A DNA stretch of 64,000 bases, from NCBI RefSeq assembly GCF_001466665.1, contig NZ_KQ758903.1, forward strand, positions 555,684 through 619,683. The letters run 5' to 3'. This DNA comes from Dehalogenimonas alkenigignens (lineage in GTDB: Bacteria; Chloroflexota; Dehalococcoidia; Dehalococcoidales; Dehalococcoidaceae). The position numbers and the translations under genes are program-made. Shown here one piece after another: positions 58,789 through 64,000 of this stretch. Within the stretch, counting starts at the first letter, position 1. The number at the start of each line of letters is the position of its first letter. Below the pieces are notes generated by a model that ran no database searches, was not told the DNA's origin, and saw only the letters and a program-made list of their open reading frames with translations.

Positions 58789-59547
58789 ATGGCTAGGTTA
58801 ATTGGCAAGGTAGCCCTAATAACTGGTGCTGGATCGGGAATTGGTCGTGCAACTGCCCAGCTGTTCGCCAAAGAAGGAGCCAGGGTGATGGTGGCTGATA
58901 TTTCCGGGACAGGCGGACAGGAAACGGTTGACATGATAAGAACCTCAGGCGGTGAAGCCGCGTTCGTCAAAGTGGATGTGTCGAAAGCGGTTGACGTCGA
59001 AAAGGCGGTCAAAAGTGTGGTCGACAAATACGGGCGGCTTGACATTCTATACAACAATGCCGGTATTGAAGGTGCCTTGGCTCCGACCCACGATTCGACT
59101 GAAGAAAACTGGGATAGGGTGATCGACATCAATCTGAAAGGTGTCTACCTGGGTATGAAATATGGTATAACCCAGATGCTCAAACAAGGAGGCGGTATCA
59201 TAGTCAGCACGGCATCGGTCGCTGGTCTCGTCGGTTTTACTAACATGCCCGCTTACTGTGCCAGCAAGGGAGGTGTCGTTCAGCTGACTAAGACAGCGGC
59301 CCTGGAATACGCCAAGCAAAACATCAGAGTAAACTGCGTCTGCCCCGGTGTTATTGCTACCCCGATGATCGACCGATTTACCGGCGGCAGCGCAGAGGCT
59401 AGGCAGTCATTTGTGGCTCTTGAACCGTGTGGCCGCTTGGGGAATCCCGAGGAGATTGCTCAGGCGGTGCTATTTTTAGCATCGGACGAGGCCTGCTTTA
59501 TCACCGGCGTCGCTTTCCCCGTGGATGGTGGCTTTATCGCCCAATAA
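58789..59547 (+). CDS. Short-chain dehydrogenase/reductase (FabG-like)
   Basis: An NAD(P)-dependent oxidoreductase, 252 residues. Cofactor motif TGAGSGIG (about 12-19), an Asp (VMVADI) favouring NAD, NNAG (about 88-91), catalytic Ser in VSTASVAG, and YCASKGG (YxxxK). It could be a 3-oxoacyl-ACP reductase or a sugar or alcohol dehydrogenase; the sequence does not decide. A strong GGAGGGG site precedes the ATG. It stands alone after the plasmid-like block. Confidence 0.85.
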   Translation: MARLIGKVALITGAGSGIGRATAQLFAKEGARVMVADISGTGGQETVDMIRTSGGEAAFVKVDVSKAVDVEKAVKSVVDKYGRLDILYNNAGIEGALAPTHDSTEENWDRVIDINLKGVYLGMKYGITQMLKQGGGIIVSTASVAGLVGFTNMPAYCASKGGVVQLTKTAALEYAKQNIRVNCVCPGVIATPMIDRFTGGSAEARQSFVALEPCGRLGNPEEIAQAVLFLASDEACFITGVAFPVDGGFIAQ

Positions 59548-59556
59548 TCAAGTTAA

Positions 59557-59594
59557 AATTCAGGGTGGACTCATCCGAGAGTCCCCCCTGAATT
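59557..59594 (+). terminator. Hairpin after the SDR gene
   Basis: A 16-base stem with one mismatch around ATCCGA. No T-run follows, so termination may be partial. Confidence 0.55.
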
Positions 59595-59640
59595 ATCTAA
59601 AACGCGGATTGCACCTCTACCATCATCGGACAGCTAAATT

Positions 59641-59690
59641 TCAAGCCACCGGGACGGATCAAAACCGGCCACTTTGAGCAGACGATAATA
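59641..59690. mobile_element. Remnant of an IS21-like element end
   Basis: GCCACC-gggacggatcaaaacc-GGCCACTTTGAGC, with GCCAC units about 22 bases apart, as in IS21-type ends and like the relic at 54661-54727. No transposase gene. The rest of the gap to 60042 is AT-rich, with a TGAT-gt-ATCA repeat just before the AbrB gene. Confidence 0.4.
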
Positions 59691-60042
59691 CAAAATGCTC
59701 TCATTGGTCGCGTCTTTGAGTTCGGGTCGCCTTTTTTTGTTTCTTCCGATCGTTCATTCGGTAGCTCCGTCTATTCAATTTCATGATCGTAGTGTGATAG
59801 AAGGAATCAATCCAGAGTAGCAACCGGCGGCTGCAATCAATAGGCCTATATAACATAAGGGGAATCCTTGAATGCCCCCGCTATTTGCAAACGTTTATGC
59901 TTATCTAGCCATCCATTACTTGAAATCGTTAACGCCAAAGCACCTTACAAGCCACCATAAGTCTTGAATGGACATATGGCTCCTTTTACAATTAGATAAG
60001 TATGATGTATCATGTATATCATATCCTTGTGTGGGGGTTTTT

Positions 60043-60321
60043 ATGGCTAAGACGAATTTTGATGACGTTTGGAAGCCCAAATTTTATGGCTCAACCACCA
60101 TTGGCGAGCGGGGGCAAATGGTCATTCCAGCGGAAGCGCGAAAAGATTTTACTCTTATCCCTTCTTCGAAGCTGCTTGTTTTCGGTAGCCCCGGTGGACT
60201 GATGATCGTAAAAGCCGAGCATATCACTGGATTTTTGACTCGAGCGGCTGAGATGTTGAGGGCTATGGACCTGGGGCATTTACAGCCTTCAACTCAATCT
60301 GATACTACCAGCGAGGATTAA
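60043..60321 (+). CDS. AbrB/SpoVT-type regulator
   Basis: 92 residues from the ATG at 60043. TTIGERGQMVIPAEARKDFTLIPSSKLLVFG is an AbrB swapped-hairpin DNA-binding fold. The exporter gene begins directly after its stop with no gap, so it probably regulates that gene. AT-rich TATCAT repeats lie just upstream (around 60002-60026) and may be its operator. Confidence 0.8.
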   Translation: MAKTNFDDVWKPKFYGSTTIGERGQMVIPAEARKDFTLIPSSKLLVFGSPGGLMIVKAEHITGFLTRAAEMLRAMDLGHLQPSTQSDTTSED

Positions 60322-62616
60322 GTGAACACTCTTTTTAGACATCTTGGCCGGTTTATTGAAAATAGACGTATTCTGATAATAGGCATCGGGGTCCTGTTTC
60401 TTGTCGGTTCGCTGTATGGCGCAACCCGTTTAACATTTGCAACCGGTATAGAAACCATGGTCAGCACCGATTCTCAGGTATATCAGGATTACCTGGAATT
60501 TAACGAACATTTCGGCGCGGAAACGATAATAGTACTCGCCCGGGCTGAGCGTCTGTCTGACTTGACATCCCTGCAAAATATCACAGCGCTAGATACCATT
60601 GAACAGCAACTGAGCAGCGAATCCGGCGTCCTTTCTGTTATCGGACCAGGATTTGCTTTAAGACAAGCTATGGCTCAAATAACGGGTGCAGCCATTTTGC
60701 CTCCGGATCAGATGACTTTAGATTCAATCCTGTTTGATAACGGCGTATTACGGCCGGATTTGAAGAACCTCTTCCCAAGTGATGGGCTTAGTATCGTGAT
60801 AATCACTTTGAAGGGCGATGTTGCTGCCGAACAAATCGATGCCGTGGTAGCCTCGGTACAGTCGGCGATAGAGCGGGCCTCATTTGTTGGGGTTGAAGGG
60901 TCGGTCACCGGCACTTCGGTGATATTTTCCGAGATGGAGACTTTGCTTAGTAAAAGCATGGGCATTATGGTCGGGATATCGATACTGTTGATGCTTCTAA
61001 TTCTGGCTGTAGTCTTTTCGGTTCGTGGTTTTTTTGCCTGGCGCTGGCTGCCGCTCGGTGCCGTGATAATCGGAAGCATCTACGTCTTTGGCATGATGGG
61101 CTGGCTGTCGGTGCCGGTCACGATGGTCAGTATGGCTATTTTGCCAATACTAATAGGTTTAGGTGTCGACTACGCGGTACAATTCCATAACCGCTACGAT
61201 GAAGAGGCGAGACGGGGAGAAACTGTCGCAGAGGCCATCATCGATTCTGTTACCCATATCGGGCCGGCAATCGCCATAGCGATAGTAGCCGCCGCCTTAG
61301 GCTTTATTGCTCTGTTTATTTCACCCGTACCCATGATCCAGCAGTTCGGCTTGATGCTCGTGCTAGGAATTATAGCTTGTTATCTTGTTTCATTATTTAT
61401 TTTATTGCCGGTTCTTTACATGCATGACCGGCGCAAAAACTCCAAAACGACTGCGAAACTAGGCAAAAACACAACCCAGACCGGCCTAGTTGAGCGCGGC
61501 CTGGAGAAACTTGCGCCGTGGGTCATCCGTAATCCGCTGCTTATTATTATCGTTGCTGGGGTTTTTGCGGTAGTCGGTGTAATTCTAGATAACCGCATAC
61601 CAACCGAAACTGACGAGTTCAAATACATCTCGCAAGACCTGCCGATAATGAAGGATTTCAATGAACTGTCCCAAATATCCGGCGGATCAGCAGCATTTAA
61701 CATATTGGTCAAAGGGAGCAATGTCATAAGCCCGGAAACACTCAAGTGGATGTTGGAAATTGAGGGTCAAATTTTAGACCAGTCAACCGTCCCGGTAGTC
61801 AGCGCCAGTGGTATTGCTGATACCGTCGCTCAGATAGGACAAGGTCAGATCCCGCCTACTCAGGCTGCCGTAGATCAGGCCCTGGACTACATACCCTCTT
61901 TACTAAAGGCGAACCTACTAACTCCGGACAACGCATTGGCAAATATCACCGTGCGCACCGGACCTGAGGTTAGCATCGCAAAACTACAGGAATTGAAAAC
62001 TCTTATTGAGGGGTATGTTGCTTCACCGCCCGTTGGAGTAACTGCCGTAGTTACTGGTCAAGGGATTCTAGGTATTGAGATCTTGAATTCACTCACGACC
62101 GGGCGTACCGAAATGACCTTATTGGGAGTGGGGCTGGTGTTTATTGGCCTCTTCCTGCTTTTCAGATTCAACCTTCCGCGCGCCCTCATCGCCACTTTGC
62201 CAATCGCCATGATTATCGGTTGGTCAAACATTGTGATGTTCCTCGGAAGCATTAAATACACCGCCCTCACCGCCACGCTAGGCTCCCTAATCATCGGTAT
62301 TGGTGTTGAATTCACCATCTTAATGATGATGCGCTACAACGAGGAAAGGAACAAGGGTGAAGATCCAAAAACTGCGATGACTACTGCCATGACCAAGATT
62401 GGTAGAGCGGTTATTACGTCCGGTCTCACGGTCATCGGCGGGTTTGGCGCTTTGCTCTTCGCACGTGATTTCCCCATTGTGACCGACTTCGGAGCGGTGA
62501 CGATGATCAACGTGGGTTTTGCCCTGGTGTCCAGCCTTGTTGTACTGCCGACCGTGATCGTTGCCGTAGACACAAGAAAAGAACGGAAACTTTCCAAATT
62601 GGGAGGATCTGGTTGA
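60322..62616 (+). CDS. RND/MMPL-family exporter
   Basis: 764 residues with about twelve membrane segments in two similar halves, each with a large outer domain. ILPILIGLGVDYAVQFHNRYDEE and LIIGIGVEFTILMMMRYNEERNKG are the paired MMPL/patched motifs with acidic residues in the fourth and tenth segments. Such proteins move lipids or hydrophobic compounds. GTG start directly after the AbrB stop. Confidence 0.88.
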   Translation: MNTLFRHLGRFIENRRILIIGIGVLFLVGSLYGATRLTFATGIETMVSTDSQVYQDYLEFNEHFGAETIIVLARAERLSDLTSLQNITALDTIEQQLSSESGVLSVIGPGFALRQAMAQITGAAILPPDQMTLDSILFDNGVLRPDLKNLFPSDGLSIVIITLKGDVAAEQIDAVVASVQSAIERASFVGVEGSVTGTSVIFSEMETLLSKSMGIMVGISILLMLLILAVVFSVRGFFAWRWLPLGAVIIGSIYVFGMMGWLSVPVTMVSMAILPILIGLGVDYAVQFHNRYDEEARRGETVAEAIIDSVTHIGPAIAIAIVAAALGFIALFISPVPMIQQFGLMLVLGIIACYLVSLFILLPVLYMHDRRKNSKTTAKLGKNTTQTGLVERGLEKLAPWVIRNPLLIIIVAGVFAVVGVILDNRIPTETDEFKYISQDLPIMKDFNELSQISGGSAAFNILVKGSNVISPETLKWMLEIEGQILDQSTVPVVSASGIADTVAQIGQGQIPPTQAAVDQALDYIPSLLKANLLTPDNALANITVRTGPEVSIAKLQELKTLIEGYVASPPVGVTAVVTGQGILGIEILNSLTTGRTEMTLLGVGLVFIGLFLLFRFNLPRALIATLPIAMIIGWSNIVMFLGSIKYTALTATLGSLIIGIGVEFTILMMMRYNEERNKGEDPKTAMTTAMTKIGRAVITSGLTVIGGFGALLFARDFPIVTDFGAVTMINVGFALVSSLVVLPTVIVAVDTRKERKLSKLGGSG

Positions 62617-62661
62617 TCGACCGACCATAAGCAGGTCGTTTTCTATTAAAGGTTCCACGGA

Positions 62662-63099
62662 TTAAACTGCTTTAATAACGAGCACCGGTATCTCAGCGTG
62701 GCTGATTACCCGGTCTGTGACACTCCCTAAGGCTAGTCTTGCAATTCCACTTCGCCCGTGGCTTGCCATCGCAATTAAATCAGCTTTCATTTCTCTAGCT
62801 GTCTGGAGGATCATTACCGCGGGTTCTCCCTCTTCGACTATCGTGCGTACATTTTTATCCGGTAAGATTCTCGCGGCGATATCCCTGAGGTAATCGCTTG
62901 CCTCTCCATGTGTTAGCGTCATTATTTCGCCTACCGTTGACAAGGCAAGGGTGCCGGTAACACTTGAACTAAGGGGTTGGATCACCTGTAAAAGAATAAA
63001 TTTGGCATCAGAAAAACATTTAGCCAACTCTACAACCTTTGGTAACACTTGTTCAGAAACCGGTGATCCGTCCAGAGGAACGATAACCGTCTTAAACAT
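62662..63099 (-). CDS. Universal stress protein (UspA family)
   Basis: 145 residues. It opens MFKTVIVPLDGSPVSEQVLPKVVELAK and ends with MASHGRSGIARLALGSVTDRVISHAEIPVLVI, the ATP-binding motif of UspA-type proteins. Convergent with the exporter gene. Probably a stress or energy-state protein. Confidence 0.92.
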   Translation of the reverse strand: MFKTVIVPLDGSPVSEQVLPKVVELAKCFSDAKFILLQVIQPLSSSVTGTLALSTVGEIMTLTHGEASDYLRDIAARILPDKNVRTIVEEGEPAVMILQTAREMKADLIAMASHGRSGIARLALGSVTDRVISHAEIPVLVIKAV

Positions 63100-63589
63100 G
63101 ATTCACCTCGCAATAAAAAGTCGTCTTTGGTTCCCCATGCATAAAAACAACATCAACAGACCAAGGCAAATATTTAACATTACGGGTCTCTCGATACTTA
63201 ATAGGACTTCCTTGCCTTACGAGTGGCCCCGTCCTAGGATCGAATCCCATATCAATTTTAGCATATTCTTTGGGAGGCAAACCTTTTCAATATCTTCGGT
63301 TTCACTTCGTTCCCGTCAAAACTCTCTGCAAGACATTTCCAACCGGTTTCCGAGCCGGATGAAAATCAGCTTCACGCCAAAGCGATAAGCCAATCATCCA
63401 GTGCTCGGTGACCCAGCATCGGCCTCGTTTCCTTTTAGAACGGCGATAACCTCTCCCCCCTTGGTGTACTGCTTGGCTTTCAAGGTAAATCCTTGTTGCG
63501 CATCTTATCACGCTGGAGGACTCCAAGTCAGGGTTCATCTGTTTTCGTGGGGAAGGTCAATCACAGGTCACCCGAACGAGCAGGCTGGG
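63100..63589. other. Intergenic stretch without supported genes
   Basis: About 490 bases between the UspA gene and the next promoter. ORFs here are short, lack family features, and one overlaps the UspA start. No tRNA or repeat was seen. Confidence 0.6.
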
Positions 63590-63619
63590 TTGACACCTTA
63601 AAGAGAGGGGTGGTAGTAT
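63590..63619 (+). promoter_or_regulatory. Promoter of the winged-helix regulator
   Basis: TTGACA (63590-63595), an 18-base spacer and TAGTAT (63614-63619), about 45 bases ahead of the ATG at 63664. Confidence 0.6.
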
Positions 63620-63663
63620 ATTTTTGTTTCTTTGGATAATACGCTTCCTAGTGAGACATCATA

Positions 63664-64000
63664 ATGCAGCTTACTTTTCGGCAACAAACCTTTATTAAAA
63701 AGTTACTCGATGTTTATCGAGAGATGCAAGAACCTATACACTATAGTGTGATTGCTAAAAGGTTGGGAATAAGCGCCTCAACTGCTTACGACATGTTAAG
63801 ACTTCTGGAGAAGAAGGGGCTGGTAACCTCGAGATATGATACACCAAAAGAAAGCGGTGGCCCTGGGCGCTCAAACATACGCTTCGTTCCTACCGCCGAT
63901 GCCGCTGAGTTGTTCTCATATTTAACAGGCGATCTCCATGAAGGGGATAACTGGAATGACGTGAAAGTACATATTTTAGACAATTTGAGCCGCGGCAAGG
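63664..64000 (+). CDS. Winged-helix regulator, 3' end outside window
   Basis: At least 112 residues: MQLTFRQQTFIKKLLDVYREMQEPIHYSVIAKRLGISASTAYDMLRLLEKKGLV is a clear winged-helix DNA-binding domain of the LexA-N/MarR-like type, followed by an unknown region. The C-terminus is cut by the window edge, so a ligand or catalytic domain may follow. Confidence 0.75.
   Translation, partial: MQLTFRQQTFIKKLLDVYREMQEPIHYSVIAKRLGISASTAYDMLRLLEKKGLVTSRYDTPKESGGPGRSNIRFVPTADAAELFSYLTGDLHEGDNWNDVKVHILDNLSRGK

Noticed and set aside
63092-63280. 62-codon ORF on - ahead of the UspA gene
   Set aside because: Overlaps the UspA start by 8 bases, lacks a ribosome site and has no recognisable features.
1-64000. 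CRISPR arrays and rRNA or tRNA genes
   Set aside because: No regularly spaced repeats and no rRNA or complete tRNA cloverleaf were seen anywhere in the window.

Overview
The window looks like chromosome from an organohalide-respiring member of the Dehalococcoidia (Chloroflexota), most likely Dehalogenimonas or a close relative. The main reason is two reductive dehalogenase (rdhA) genes with Tat signals and two ferredoxin-like cysteine motifs, one next to a MarR regulator. They sit in GC-rich housekeeping DNA. No rRNA, tRNA or CRISPR array was found. The genus is an inference from gene content, not from a marker gene.

Layout. 1-16.5 kb is core genome: clpC (3' end outside the window), radA, a chagasin-like lipoprotein, NifX-like and FmdB-like small proteins, threonine aldolase, ispD-ispF-cysS, an SdpR/SdpI-type pair, rplU-rpmA-rpmE, a DUF1385 protein and hisA-hisI. 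16.5-31.7 kb is an organohalide block with mirror-like layout: rdhA1 and a B12-binding radical SAM protein on +, then secA and an unknown gene, then a second B12-radical SAM protein and rdhA2 on -, then a large Tat lipoprotein on +. 31.9-37.2 kb holds an ECF sigma factor operon of small membrane proteins, a GIDE/LemA-type membrane protein and a presenilin-type intramembrane protease homologue. 37.4-54.6 kb is an AT-richer defence island: an XRE-NYN protein, a winged-helix protein, a GNAT-ABC ATPase fusion, a DISARM core (drmE-like, drmA, drmB, drmC), a type IIL (MmeI-like) restriction-modification enzyme and a HEPN-domain protein. 54.6-59.7 kb has IS21-like end relics around a plasmid-like gene block that includes a second type of sliding clamp, followed by an SDR dehydrogenase. 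60-64 kb has an AbrB-MMPL exporter pair, a UspA protein and the start of a winged-helix regulator.

Most interesting points. (1) Each rdhA is paired with a ~715-residue protein that joins a B12-binding domain, a radical SAM core with a CX4CX2C motif, and a C-terminal PqqD-like (peptide-recognition) segment. A 20-codon ORF ending in DCKFCI, with its own Shine-Dalgarno site, lies just ahead of rdhA1. A 31-codon ORF overlaps the start of the second radical SAM gene by GTGA. Together these suggest an undescribed peptide- or protein-modifying system tied to reductive dehalogenases; neither rdhA has an rdhB next to it. (2) The DISARM locus has an extra GNAT-ABC ATPase gene at its head and a type IIL enzyme where a cognate methylase would be expected. 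(3) Two essential-type genes, rplU and hisA, appear to start at AUU and AUC, with well-placed Shine-Dalgarno sites and in-frame stops that exclude any upstream start. (4) A 60-bp promoter-like element occurs twice, 26 kb apart.

Boundaries, families and motifs were read by eye. No alignment or database search was run.
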